From Eledone cirrhosa (Eukaryota; Mollusca; Cephalopoda; Octopoda; Eledonidae), in the NCBI GenBank assembly GCA_964016885.1, contig OZ024743.1, positions 20,809,795 to 20,873,794 on the forward strand: a DNA stretch of 64,000 bases, written 5' to 3'. The notes beneath the pieces were generated by a model, which saw only the letters and a list, made by a program, of their open reading frames with translations, was not told where the DNA came from and did no database searches. The translations under genes and the position numbers were made by a program. Shown here one piece after another: positions 11,576-25,040 of the stretch (positions are counted from its first letter, which is position 1; each line of letters opens with the position of its first letter).

Positions 11576-12449
11576 ATTTTTTTATGCACCAGTAAGTGTC
11601 TGCACTTTTGGTGAAATATTCAAAACTATCACCTCAGGGTTTATGTATAGCTTCATTCACCTCTATTTTCATGTTTCAAATAAACTACATATCCAGCTGC
11701 TATGACTTTCAAATTAGCTACATTTATTGGGTTACTTTTGTTTTTATTATTGATGTTTTTTTAATGTTTTAATCTATATTTTTGTTGTTGCTGTTGTTCT
11801 TGTTTTCTAGTTTCCTTTTGTTGTTGATGTCATTTATTTTATAAGACTTTTTGCTGATATTCTCAATGTTTTTGTTTTTAGACATGTTGATGTTAACATT
11901 TTTATTTTTTTCCACCTTCCATTGCATTGTTTTTATATTTATTTATTTTGCTTTTGCCTCTGGTAATGTTGTTGTTCCTACTGTTGTTTGTAATGGTTTT
12001 ATTGTCATCATTGTTGTTTTAGTAATATTTACAGCAATGCCATTTTCAACTTTACTGCAGAGTTGCATCATAAACATTGTTAGTGGTGCCAGAGTTAATA
12101 TATAGGCATTTTTTTAAATATTCAGAAAATATTCAGAAAAACTAATTTTGTTTCCCTTTGAAAAGAAAAATGTTCAAGGTAGTTGACGGTTTAGCATTAC
12201 TTCTATCACAGCCATCATGGCTGCTCCACCTTTTTCAAACATCAAACTTGCTGTTATTTTTAATTAAAAAAACATTTCTTTGCTAGTTGAAGATGACAGG
12301 AAAATAACTGTCTTTCCTAATTATGGGAGACACAAAGTTTATAAAACCTTTTCACTAAGAATGTTTTTAAACTACTATATTAATAAAATTTACAACTTCC
12401 ATGTTGTAAACACACAGAGCGTCAATGTTTATAATTTAAACAGCTAGTA

Positions 12450-12488
<39 letters not shown>

Positions 12489-13066
12489 TATTTATTATTT
12501 TCACAAGGTTCCATTTATACATACATATGCAAAGATGTTATACATATGTGGGGATAAATGAAAGAAAGTTTTATAAGAATGAGGAAAAAACCCAGAAACA
12601 TTACACAACGTTTTAAGACATTAAATATTTGCACAAAATAGCAAGATAATTTTGTTTTGTATTTGTTTTGCAAGATTCCTGATGTGAAATCGTGTGTTGA
12701 AACAGATACTTTTATACTTTGGGAGGCTCATACTGCCAAAAACACATACACACCAGTCGAATTTTACTTCAGTTTATTATTTGTATGTATGTAGTCTGTG
12801 CATGTGTGTATCTTTGTACTGCTACTTCCATGAGTTTATGTGTTTGGAATATGTTGCATGCATGTATGCATGTAAATGTGTCTTTATGCCTTGTTTCTTC
12901 TCTAAGTTTTTGTGCATATGTGTGTGTTTTTCCTCCTGTCTCAGGCATGTAACTAGGTTGTTGTTATTTTACTTTTTGTATTCTATGGGGGTGGGGTATA
13001 TGTTTATCTTTGTAGATTTGTCCTTGTGTGTCCTTATATTGTCTTCTGTTGCTATGTTGTGAGGTT
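11576..13066. other. No gene recognised; AAT microsatellite inside
   Basis: T-rich sequence (11700-12060) and then AT-rich sequence. A pure AAT/ATA trinucleotide run lies at about 12451-12488. The open frames at 12694-13062 are low-complexity, cysteine- and tyrosine-rich translations of TG/TA-rich DNA, and I do not call them genes. Confidence 0.5.
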
Positions 13067-13085
13067 ATTATTATTCCAGTCATGC

Positions 13086-13271
13086 GGTGGATTGGCAGTA
13101 TTATCGGTAGAGGGTCGGACGCCATGCTTTGAAGCATAGAGTTACCTCCCTTTATGATCTGAGTTCAAATCCCGCCGAGGTTAATTTTGCCTTTCAACCT
13201 TACGGGGTCGATAAAATAAAGTACCAGTAATGCACTGGGTAATTGCTGGCCTTGTACCAAAAGTAGAAACA
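13086..13271 (+). mobile_element. SINE-A, complete
   Basis: Full SINE-A with the tRNA-like head (a 'tat' insertion in box A: 'ggcagtattatcggtagagg'), 'gagttcaaatcccgccgagg', 'ggggtcgataaaataaag' and the 'agaaacaatta' tail. Flanking 19-bp duplications at 13067-13085 and 13272-13290 differ at one base, which marks a fairly recent insertion. Confidence 0.87.
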
Positions 13272-13290
13272 ATTATTATTCCATTCATGC

Positions 13291-16182
<2,892 letters not shown>

Positions 16183-16534
16183 ACTTCCAGCTCACAAACA
16201 TTCCTGTTCTTCATTAGTTGAATATATACCCAACATATAGGATAACAAAAAAATTCAACAACATAAAAAAGTTAGATATTCAGCAAAATTTATATTTTTC
16301 CTATCACCTCAAATACAGTTATCTCCCCTCGAGAAAATAATTCTCTTCTGTACATTTTTATGAAAACACTTCCAATTGTGAGATACTGGATTTACATGGT
16401 CTTTGTTAAAACTGAGATTCCAGTGCCAGCTTCAATTAGAAAATATTTTTCATTACAGGTCATTACTGTACAGCTGATAGATCATGAATTTCTGAAACTG
16501 TAACCATTTCATTACCATATATCTCATGAAGTGC

Positions 16535-17030
16535 ACTGTATTTGAATTAATGAAGAATTTGAAGGGATTTACTCAAATTGTTAATTATCTTATCATTATG
16601 ATAGTAATTGTAACATGATTTAAGAAAAGGTTATATTACAAGATTTCAATTTAAAATTAAAGTTTCATAGAACCAGAGGCAGTTTTAGAAAGTTTGATAT
16701 TAAAAATGTTAATTAGTGCCATAAAGCTTCATCTGAAAAAAATACAATAATACTGTATTTGAATTAATTAATGAAGAATTTGAAGCGATTTACTAAAATT
16801 ATTAATTATTTCATTATTTAAATAATATTTGTGACACGATTTATCAAAAGGTTTTTATATCAAGATATGGTGGAATATTTCAATTTAAATAGGGACCCTT
16901 TAAAATGAGTGCTTCTGTTTCATAGATCAGGAGGCATTGTTTTTTTGTTGTTTTTTTGTTTTGTTTTGTTTTGTGTAAGGGTTGGTATCAAAAGGGTTAA
17001 TTAGTACTGTAAACCCTCAGCTGAAAATAA
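16535..17030. repeat. Two diverged tandem units of about 220-280 bp
   Basis: Unit 1 (about 16535-16751) and unit 2 (about 16752-17030) share, in the same order, 'actgtatttgaattaat', 'gaagaatttgaag', 'gatttact', 'aaaaggtt', 'atttcaatttaaa', 'gtttcataga', 'gttaattagt' and 'ctgaaaa'. Substitutions and a T-rich insertion in unit 2 show the duplication is old. Confidence 0.7.
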
Positions 17031-17098
17031 TCAGTTATATTCTTCATTATGTATTAAGTACTGTTTCACTTCTTCATTATAAACAACTCACACACATA

Positions 17099-17215
17099 TA
17101 TATTATCATCATCACTATTGTGGTCATCCAATTTTCCATGCTAGCATGGGTAGATGGGGCATTTTGAAGAAGCATTTTACAGCCCTTCCTGACATTATCT
17201 CTTTTAATCACCTTT
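17099..17215 (-). mobile_element. Decayed LINE-A-like 3' tail (minus)
   Basis: Plus-strand 'atcatcatcactattgtggt', 'ttttccatgctagcatgggt' and 'acagcccttcctgaca' follow the order of the GAT-tailed LINE 3' end, with an internal deletion. Confidence 0.5.
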
Positions 17216-17270
17216 TATGATATGTAGATATATAGTGTACCTATTCTAAAAATTGGAATACACACTGAAT

Positions 17271-17400
17271 ATATATATATATACCAGAATGGAGGCAGTA
17301 AAAACCAGTTAGACCATTACTCAGCTGTTGAAATGGCCAGAGCTCAGCTGTCAGGGTCCCAAATTTTTCATATATATTTATATATATATATACACACACA
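17271..17400. repeat. Degenerate hairpin-element copy in TA tract
   Basis: Between TA runs lies 'cagctgttgaaatggccaga' and 'gctcagctgtcagggtccc', then 'tttttcatatata'. This is a decayed version of the hairpin core seen intact at 53889-54299 and 55612-55821. Only about half the unit is recognisable. Confidence 0.5.
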
Positions 17401-18086
17401 TCCACATACACACACATATATATATATATACACCCCACATAGGGTATGTGTGTATTCATGTATGTGTTTATATTAATTTGTATTCTGTGTTCTCGCTATA
17501 AAGAGAAAAAAGGAATAGTTCTTTTGTTATAACAAATATAACACAAGGACAAATAAAAGGTTTTAAAAATGCACATTTATTTAAAATAGAAACTCTGTTT
17601 TTATTTCTCATGGACTATTGCACATTATTGCATCTAATATTGGAAACAAGTGCAACAGTTAAGTTTTGTTATAAAAAATTAAAATCTGATAGTAAAAAGA
17701 ACGTTACTTGTTACATTTTGTATCTATCTTATTTTCAGTTTGTTTTATTTGTTGCTTTTAAACGATTAAACTTTGTTTTTCCCATTCATTTTCTTCAAAA
17801 TCAATATATTTAGATATTTTAAACAACCCAGCTTGTTTGGCATTTAATCTCATCTAATAGATTGGGTTATCTGCTTGTTTAGAATTTAAAATTCAGCATT
17901 TTCTGGATAAATGAAGGATTTTACAATATTGTAAAATATTGAGTTCTTATCAAATAGATATGAATGAGTAAAACCAGTTACATTATATTATAATGCCATT
18001 GAAAAAGAAAATAATTATTATTTGCAAAATGTACCATTGTTGTAAAGAATTGAACAATTTTTTATTTTGTTTGTGTTTGTTTCAAG
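17401..18086. other. Sequence upstream of exon A, no other gene
   Basis: AT-rich intronic sequence. The last 25 bases before exon A are T-rich and end in 'ttcaag', a normal polypyrimidine tract and 3' splice site. Confidence 0.55.
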
Positions 18087-18248
18087 GTGCTGAAATGGCT
18101 ATTGACTGGGTGAATGCAGACACTAATGTCCTGCCAAATCATGAACTAATCCTTTTAATAAAGGATACTCAATGTCGAACAGATGTAGCCATGCGTTCAT
18201 TTATCGACTTAGCTACAAATACCACTATTCCTATTGCCGGTATTCTCG
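18087..18248 (+). CDS. Exon A: GABA-B-like ligand-binding domain, lobe 1
   Basis: 162 bp, entered with two bases completing a glycine-type codon (GT) and left with one base. It encodes 'AEMAIDWVNADTNVLPNHEL' and 'KDTQCRTDVAMRSFIDLA', then 'IPIAGIL'. In this family the first part is the long helix after the first strand ('A.e.A...VN....LP.yeL'), and the cysteine begins the conserved disulphide. The acceptor is 'tttcaag' and the donor 'cggtaagt', both strong. No in-frame start is needed; the methionines upstream lie in intron sequence. Confidence 0.86.
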
Positions 18249-20648
18249 GTAAGTAATTTTATTATGTACTTTCAAAATAAAAATTTTTTTTTTTTTTCTT
18301 TCAACACTGTATGTGTTCTTGAAGCATACTCCTTATGTAAATTTTAATAATCCGATTATACTCCAAAATTAATATGGATTCTAATGATAAATTGTTGCTT
18401 TGGGCCAAACTTTAAATTATATGGAAAAATTATCAAATATATAATAAACAAAAGGAAACATATATAATTTTAGCAAGAATATAAATTCTACCATTTAGCA
18501 ATCAATAATAGAATAACTGATCATGATCTTCTGCTAAAACAGCCTATTCAGTTGAAATCCACATCCACACAACCCCCAATAAAAGAATAATTGGTTTCGA
18601 AAATCATTGCTCCTTTATTGAAAAAAGATAAAATTGAATCTGTTAAAAAATAGTTAAAGGATAGGAAATCTAAGCTGGTTTCAATAATGATATATATGTC
18701 TGAACAATACCACATCAAATGGATCAAAATTTTCTTAATGCCACAGTGAATTTTGCTGAATTTCAGGAAAAGGAATATCCTGAGCCATAGATTTCACGTC
18801 TATAAGCTAAGAACATTATCTTAATCTGATAGTAGGTCAGATGTGAAAGTTGATAATAAGAACAACAAATCGCAAAGCTACAAAAATATGAGAAAGAATA
18901 CTTAATCGTCACTACTACAATGATACAAGCCCAGAGAAAGAGGGAGATTGCTTTCTGTCAGGTGGAACCCCCAGGCACAAGCCATTTTGGGATTCCAGCA
19001 GACAGAATAGAGAAAGCATTGCCTCAGAGAATAGCAAATGAGGCATGTTGAAATCACCATTCCAACTTGAGGTGTTCACTTATGCAGGTGGCCAGCTCTA
19101 CACCAATATGGCGGAAGTCTTGATCTCTACAGATTTAATAATTAACCTATAAGAAACCAGCTGATATTTCAACAGTTTGCAAACTTCGGCTGGTTGAGAA
19201 ATGAAACCTGAATCTGTTGCAAAACGCACCAGGTTGCTGTTGAAGAATGTGTTGCTGCATGTTGCATTTCAGGTGTGTGGCTTAACCAGAGTGAAATAGA
19301 AAGATCTATTCTTCAATTGCTCATGCTGCATTGTTTGTTAAATATTAAATATATAGAGATTCATTAACATCCGTTTTACTATGCTAGCATAAGATGAATG
19401 AGGTGCATATTGTCACTCATTTTAATCTTGTATAATTATATCTGCAAGCCAAACATCTTCAGATTTCTTATTACTACTGCTTCTCATATTTTGCCCTGAG
19501 ATTTCTTATTACTACTACTTGTGTCTTTCTCTGTATTCCTCTACTATAAATATCTATATTACTGTCAGCACAGATACATTCCATTGTACTTCCATATCAG
19601 TGAAACCATATTGGTTGATGATGTTAATGTTCTTTCTCATCTCACTTATGCTCTGCCTTCCATGCTAGTTAATATCACATATCTAAATTCTGTGTTCACT
19701 ACCATGTAGAATTACACATTTCATGCATGTTATAAACTGCTATTGCATAAGGGCCTTTAGTAATATGAAACTTTATTAAATATAATATGTTTCAATTTAC
19801 CTTCCTTAAGAACTATGTTCCAATAGTTTCTGCATTAGTACCTTTAGTTGAAAAGATACCATGCTTAAATATCAATCAATGTTTTTTTCTTTTTTGGGGG
19901 ATGTCAGTTAAAGGGGTATTTTATTAATACCACATTGTCTAGAATGTATATAATGAATAAGACTATGCAGTTAGATAGAGTACTAAAACACAAAAGAAAA
20001 AAATTGGAAATAATAAGGGAGCAAAAGGGAGAAGACTCGCACACTCAATCACAAGGCAGAAGACTCGCACACTCAATTACAAGACACATTCAAGCATCCT
20101 TCTAGTAATGTTTGAGGCAAGCCAATATACACATAGTATTGCCACAGGTAATAGCAACGCTAAAGCAATGGAATAAGCAAGCACTCCCTCGGGCATCACC
20201 TCGTACATCAGTAAGGCAAGCCAACAATGATAACAAGAACTCCCTTTTCAGTGACCCAACTTCTCAAATGTCTTCAATGCTACAGCTTGGAAAAAGTAGA
20301 AAAATTAAATATAAATTATATGCAAAAGTTCAATTTATAAAGTTTACACATCTTTATTTATCCCATAGAATTCAAGTATCAGTGATTGAATAGTTTTTGT
20401 TTTATTGTAATGTTTTTGTAATTCTCACCATTCTGTCATAACCTCATTATCATACGTATATTATAGTTTGAGAATCTGATTCACAGAGAAATCTGCTCTG
20501 ATATCTGTGATGGTGTGTTACAGTTATCAATTGCTTGTCCAATACCTAAATGTTCTTTTAATTTCTCATTAAAAATATAATTTTGTTACTAGAAATGTTA
20601 TAGTACCCTTTTCTGAGAAAACCATTTGTCTCTCATAATATTTAAAAA
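18249..20648. other. Start of the 15.3-kb intron, no feature recognised
   Basis: AT-rich intron after exon A. The part at 18930-19330 is less AT-rich and may be an old repeat, but I cannot assign it. Around 19370 a 'catccgttttactatgctag' word hints at a very old LINE tail. Confidence 0.45.
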
Positions 20649-20665
20649 AAAAACAATAATAATAA

Positions 20666-20851
20666 TTGTTTCTACTTTTTGGCACAAGGCCAACAATTAC
20701 CAAGTGCATTACTGGTACTTTATTTTATCGACCCCGTAAGGATGAAAGGCAAAGTTAACCTCGGCGGGATTTGAACTCAGAATGGCAAGGGCCGTAACTA
20801 TGCGTCAAAACATGGCGTCCGACCCTCTACCGATACTGCCAATCCACCACC
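20666..20851 (-). mobile_element. SINE-A (minus), complete, in a SINE cluster
   Basis: Plus-strand order: 'tttctactttttggcacaag' (tail), 'ttattttatcgaccccgtaa', 'cggcgggatttgaactcaga' (box B), then 'cgaccctctaccgatactgc' (box A). It is bracketed by the same target sequence aaaaacaataataataat at about 20648-20665 and 20852-20869. Confidence 0.83.
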
Positions 20852-20869
20852 AAAAACAATAATAATAAT

Positions 20870-20940
20870 TGTTTCTACTTTTTGGCACAAGGCCAGCAAT
20901 TACCCAGTGCATTACTGGTACTTTATTTTATCGACCCCGT
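20870..20940 (-). mobile_element. SINE-A (minus), 5'-truncated
   Basis: Only the 3' portion (tail to 'tcgaccccgt') is present, with no tRNA-like head. It is bracketed by target copies at 20852-20869 and 20941-20958, so it is a separate 5'-truncated insertion, not a deletion of its neighbour. Confidence 0.8.
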
Positions 20941-20956
20941 AAAAACAATAATAATA

Positions 20957-21168
20957 ATGGTTTATGATTTAGGCACAAGGCCAACAATTTTGGAGGAAAG
21001 GGAAAGTCGATTAAATTGACACCAGTACATTACTGGTACTTATCGACCCTCATAAGGATGAAAGGCAAAGCTATCCTCAGTGTGATTCGAACTCAGAACT
21101 TAAAGGGCCGTAACTCTATGTTTCTAAGCATGGTGTTCGATGCTGCACCGGTTCTACCAATCCAAATG
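20957..21168 (-). mobile_element. SINE-A long variant (minus), older
   Basis: A longer, more diverged SINE-A relative: 'ggtttatgatttaggcacaa', 'gaaagtcgattaaattgaca', 'ggtacttatcgaccctcata', 'attcgaactcagaac' and 'gcaccggttctaccaatcc'. The extra middle block ('aaagtcgattaaattgac') is absent from the short copies. It was probably the first insertion, and its tail supplied the target for the two others. Confidence 0.72.
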
Positions 21169-21775
21169 AATATGATAAAGGTTTTAAAATATGTCTGATA
21201 TTACTTTGAATAAACAGTAAACACATTAAATTATATTCATATTGATTTTCATTCCTTAAATTTTCTGTGGGGTTTTAATAAGAAAAGTGTGGATTAAAAG
21301 AATAAAATTCTAACTTATATATAATTTGAAAAATAAAGTTCCCTTTTGTTTTTTAGTAAGTAGATATTCAAAGATTCAGGAAAATGTACACATTGTTAAT
21401 TTACAGCAATTTTGAAATGTGTAATTATTAAATTCCTATCTTATAATAGATTGTTTTGTATACAAGTAATGAAACAAAACTAAATTAGAGATATTTTCTT
21501 ATAGCTGAATACTTTCTGTTTTCAAGAATTATTCTCAATGATTTGGTTTTTAAAAAATTAATGACTTGTATGTAACTGACAGATTAAATTTAGCAATAGT
21601 TTTGAAAATTAGTGTTTACATATTTTAAAATATATTTTATATGTATAAAACTGTTTATATACATATCGTTCATATATTTTAAATTAGATTATATATATAT
21701 ATATGTGTGTATATAATGTTTATATACATATTTTTCATATATTTTTGATATATTCTACATAGATATTGTTTATAT
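21169..21775. other. Intron sequence, no feature recognised
   Basis: AT-rich, with short TA/TG runs near 21690-21780. Confidence 0.45.
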
Positions 21776-21856
21776 ATATAAACTGGCTTAATTCGGATCT
21801 AGCTGTCGAAACAGCCGGAGCTCAGCCATCGGGGTTCTGACTCTTTTCCCATATAT
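21776..21856. repeat. Degenerate hairpin-element copy in TA tract
   Basis: Between TA runs: 'agctgtcgaaacagccggag', then 'ctcagccatcggggttctga' and 'ctcttttccc'. This is half of the hairpin core known from 53889-54299. The small stem 'gctgtcgaaacagc' is still palindromic. Confidence 0.6.
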
Positions 21857-22316
21857 ATATTACGTATATTTATAGGTAGTGAAAATGCTTTATAAATAAT
21901 GAACAAACAACTTAACTGAAACAAGTATAGAGTCTGTGTTTTTATCATGAAACATTATTCCTAAATGAATCCTAAAATTCTACGTAAATTAGCTATTAAT
22001 TTCCTCCAGCCTTATATAATAAAACAGCTAGACTTGTGTATGATGACCCTTTACACTGTTCAAGTATAAAATATATTATAGTACCACTTAGGTATCTTCT
22101 CTAGCTTCAGACACCCAAACATTCCACACTACATAAAAAAGGCCATTTAGTTAATTGGCAAAGATTCACTCACCGAAACACAACACATGATAGCCCATAT
22201 ATATGTTTTTTCTTCACTCTGTTTTTTCCTCTAATAACTTCTATCCTCAGAACTAGCAAGCTTTAATACTACTTTCAGCCAAGCAGAGACAATCCAATTA
22301 TCTTTCCTACCTTACC

Positions 22317-22407
22317 AATAAACCCTGCAATTGCCCTGTCCTTCTTTCTTGGTACACACCACTTGCAGGTTTCTCCTTGTTCACATATTCAGTATAGAAA
22401 TCAACTC
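22317..22407 (+). repeat. About 90-bp direct repeat, copy 1
   Basis: Nearly identical to 23904-23993, with one single-base length difference over about 90 bases. Shared words include 'gccctgtccttctttcttgg' and 'tacacaccacttgcaggttt'. No gene or known repeat family assigned. Confidence 0.75.
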
Positions 22408-22635
22408 ATGTATGTTCATCCCAAAGATTAACTATTTTTGCATGTTGGCATGGGCTAAATTTTTTATGTGTATGTGCGTGTGTGCATATACATGAGTTTG
22501 GATGTGACCACACATGTAAACTTGCATATCTGAAGAGGTGTCGATTAAGAGTCGGTACCTGATCAAACCCAAGCTGATCGATATTGAAACAGTTGTAATA
22601 TGCAATAAAGTTTCATAAGCTGCAAATCAGACTTA

Positions 22636-22642
22636 TTCTCTC

Positions 22643-22695
<53 letters not shown>
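22636..22695. repeat. (TC)n microsatellite
   Basis: TC repeats with one 'tatc' interruption, running directly into the ATC tail of the LINE remnant that follows. Confidence 0.9.
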
Positions 22696-22729
<34 letters not shown>

Positions 22730-23117
22730 ACGTTTAACGTCCGTGTTCCACGCTTGCATGGGTTTGGACGGGGGTTTTCCCACTTGAGGCAAGAGTGATT
22801 ATCTTGCTTGCATAGGACTATCTGGCGGGTTTTCTACAGCTGGATGCCCTTCCTAACACCAACCACATTTACAGTGTGGGGCTGGGAGGTTTTTACCATG
22901 TTGCCTACATGGCCACATTATAGCATGGACTGTCTGGCGGGTTTTCTACAGCTGGATGCCCTTCCTAACACCAACCACATTTACAGTGTGGGTCTGGGAG
23001 GTTTTTACCGTGTTGCCTACACGGCCACATTACAGCGTGGACTGTGTGTTTTTTTGTTGTGACACCTACACGATCTCATTTGTTTCGGCCTGGATGTTGT
23101 GGCACCAACATAACTTT
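22696..23117 (-). mobile_element. LINE-A 3' tail (minus) with internal duplication
   Basis: ATC run, then 'aacgtttaacgtccgtgttc' and the 3' non-coding tail of the subfamily represented at 55822. A 112-bp block (22815-22926) is repeated head to tail at 22927-23038 with few differences. Coding sequence is absent, as expected of a 5'-truncated insertion. A TA run follows at 23118. Confidence 0.8.
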
Positions 23118-23214
23118 TATATATATATATATATATTTATTTATTTATTGGTGATGATATATATATGTGTGTATATAAGATGACAGCTATTTAAGGAAGT
23201 GCAGAGCAGTCTCA

Positions 23215-23390
23215 GGGGGGGGGGGGGGCTTGTCAAAGAGGCAGACCCATGAAGACATGGGGTGAAGTAGTGGAAACTAGCAGAGCCTATGACAAAAGAC
23301 CATGGAGATTGACAACATGCTGTACTGATAAAAACTTGCCTGCCATAAAATGTGACTCCATCTGATTCATCCATGTGCCGATCTTGCCAC
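23215..23390 (+). mobile_element. Decayed LINE C-terminus (plus) after a G14 run
   Basis: A run of 14 G (23215-23228) precedes a plus-strand frame reading 'RGRPMKTWGEVVETS' and 'RPWRLTTC', then 'AIKCDSI' and a stop. 'GRP.KTW.EV' near the end is typical of RTE-like LINE proteins; the window's intact copies have 'GRPKMTWDEV'. Only the last 40 or so residues remain. Confidence 0.5.
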
Positions 23391-23734
23391 TATCATACTT
23401 TAGTGGCTATTTCCACTTCCTCTGTACATCCCCATTCAATTCATAGCTTCCTCTCCATTATCATCCTGTAGTAGCTACACTCACTATTAATTTGCTACAC
23501 CACCCATACGCCTCGATTATCATCATCCCTCTTAAATCCTAGAACCCACACTCTCCCCAGAATCACTCCTACTCCTCTAAAATTCTGACATACCAGTATT
23601 AATCCCTTTATAGTTCGTACTACCATGATATCAGAGGTCACCCCCACCCCACCTGCCTACTAAACACCTTGTCATATTCCCCCATCTCAATGCATTACAC
23701 CTATTACATACTTATCATCCTTCTTGTCAATCAC
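23391..23734. other. Possible LINE 3' region, no gene
   Basis: C-rich, moderately complex sequence between LINE-like pieces. It may be the 3' non-coding part of the decayed LINE at 23215, but I cannot align it to anything else here. Confidence 0.35.
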
Positions 23735-24175
23735 TCTCATAGGGTAGAGAGGGTTCTTCAGTTGGTGCTGGTGCCAGGAAAAATTCCTCAGTACTCCCTG
23801 TAAGGTAGATGGTGATAGAAAGGGCAGTTTGCTGTAGAAACCGTGTCAAATAATGGTTGAGAGGGTTTCTCTAGTGTTGGTAATCTACATGATAAATGCA
23901 CCAAATAAACCCTGCATTGCCCTGTCCTTCTTTCTTGGTACACACCACTTGCAGGTTTCTCCTTGTTCACATATTCAGTATAGAAATCAACTCTATATAT
24001 TTTTTAATGGTATATATAACAACATAGTGATTGTTAGTTAAGAGATTAATTCTGAGTAGTTGAAGTACTGATGCCATGATAAGATACACCAAATACACTC
24101 TGAAAAGTGATTGGTATTAGAAAGATGATCAAGTTATAGGAATCACATTAAATATGAAACAAAAGCTAGACATAG
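23735..24175 (+). mobile_element. Decayed LINE 3' tail pieces (plus)
   Basis: Repeated tail-like blocks: 'ggtgctggtgccagg', 'actccctgtaaggtagatgg', 'agaaagggca', and again at 24068 'gatgccatgataagatacac' and 'ctctgaaaagtgattggtat'. These have the same order as the tail at 920-1255. The 90-bp repeat copy 2 (23904-23993) interrupts it. Confidence 0.5.
23904..23993 (+). repeat. About 90-bp direct repeat, copy 2
   Basis: Copy of 22317-22407, lying inside a decayed LINE tail. The high identity against its decayed surroundings points to a recent duplication or gene conversion. Confidence 0.75.
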
Positions 24176-24319
24176 TTTCAATGGTGTCTAGTCTCACAAC
24201 ATGATGTAAAGCTGATGTAAAATGATAATACATAATAAATTTCAATCACAAGACACTGGTTAACTCCAGGCCTGCCTAAAGTGCCAGATAGTAGGGCTGA
24301 ACACAAAATCCTTATGAAG

Positions 24320-24699
24320 TAGAATCCTTTACCACATAGCTTGCAACCAAGCACATACCCTCCATCAGACACCTACCATACTCTGAACGCCTTGCTTCCC
24401 TGGGCATGGATTCATTGAAGCTCCGACGTCTGGTAATGGACTTGGTGAATACCCACAAAGTTATTAACCATCTCGCCAACAACAACCCTGAGCACCTTTT
24501 TGATCTCCATGTGTCTAACACACGTGGACATGCCTACAAAATCAGAAAACAGCACAGCTCCCATGACTTTCGTAGACATTTTTTCACGCTCAGAGTTGCT
24601 GAAGCATGGAACAAACTGCCTGCGTCAGTTGTTAGCTGCCGAGACACTGCATCCTTTAAGACACTCATGCTTCCCAAAATACGCCAAAACTACACCTGA
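24320..24699 (+). pseudogene. LINE-D C-terminal coding remnant
   Basis: Open from 24406 to 24699 and readable from about 24320. Residues 'DSLKLRRLVMDLVNTHKVIN' and 'HAYKIRKQHSSHDFRRHFFT' precede 'LRVAEAWNKLP', the C-terminal signature common in CR1/Jockey-like LINEs ('RR..gDLI..yKi', 'F..RV...WN.LP'), and 'SVVSCRDTASFKT'. It ends at a natural stop, after which the LINE-D 3' tail follows. The RT and endonuclease are missing, so this is a 5'-truncated copy. Confidence 0.78.
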
Positions 24700-24975
24700 T
24701 GTACCCCTTCCATACACATGCACACGTGTGTATCATGACTCATGCACTGTTCATTTTACTGATGTTTGTGCATTGCCCTATGTACTGTACATGCACTTTT
24801 TGATGAGTTGTGGTGCACCTGGGCACTGTACACAATATATCATTATTATTATTGTTGTTGTTATTATATCATGACTCATACACTGTCCATTTTCCTGACA
24901 TTTGTACATTATTCTATGTACTATACATGCACCTTTGATGAGTTGTAGTGCACCTGAGCACTGTACACAATAATT

Positions 24976-24998
<23 letters not shown>
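24700..24998 (+). repeat. LINE-D 3' tail, present twice in tandem
   Basis: The tail block from 'tcatgactcatgcactgt' to 'ggcactgtacacaat' plus an ATT run occurs at about 24735-24866 and again at about 24867-24998, ending in (ATT)n and then a TA run. Single copies of the tail occur at 33810 (plus) and 31430 (minus). Confidence 0.75.

Positions 24999-25032
<34 letters not shown>

Positions 25033-25040
<8 letters not shown>

Noticed and set aside
12694..13062. Small cysteine-rich, secreted-looking protein
   Set aside because: Low-complexity TG/TA-rich DNA, overlapping open frames, no splice or promoter context and no family resemblance.
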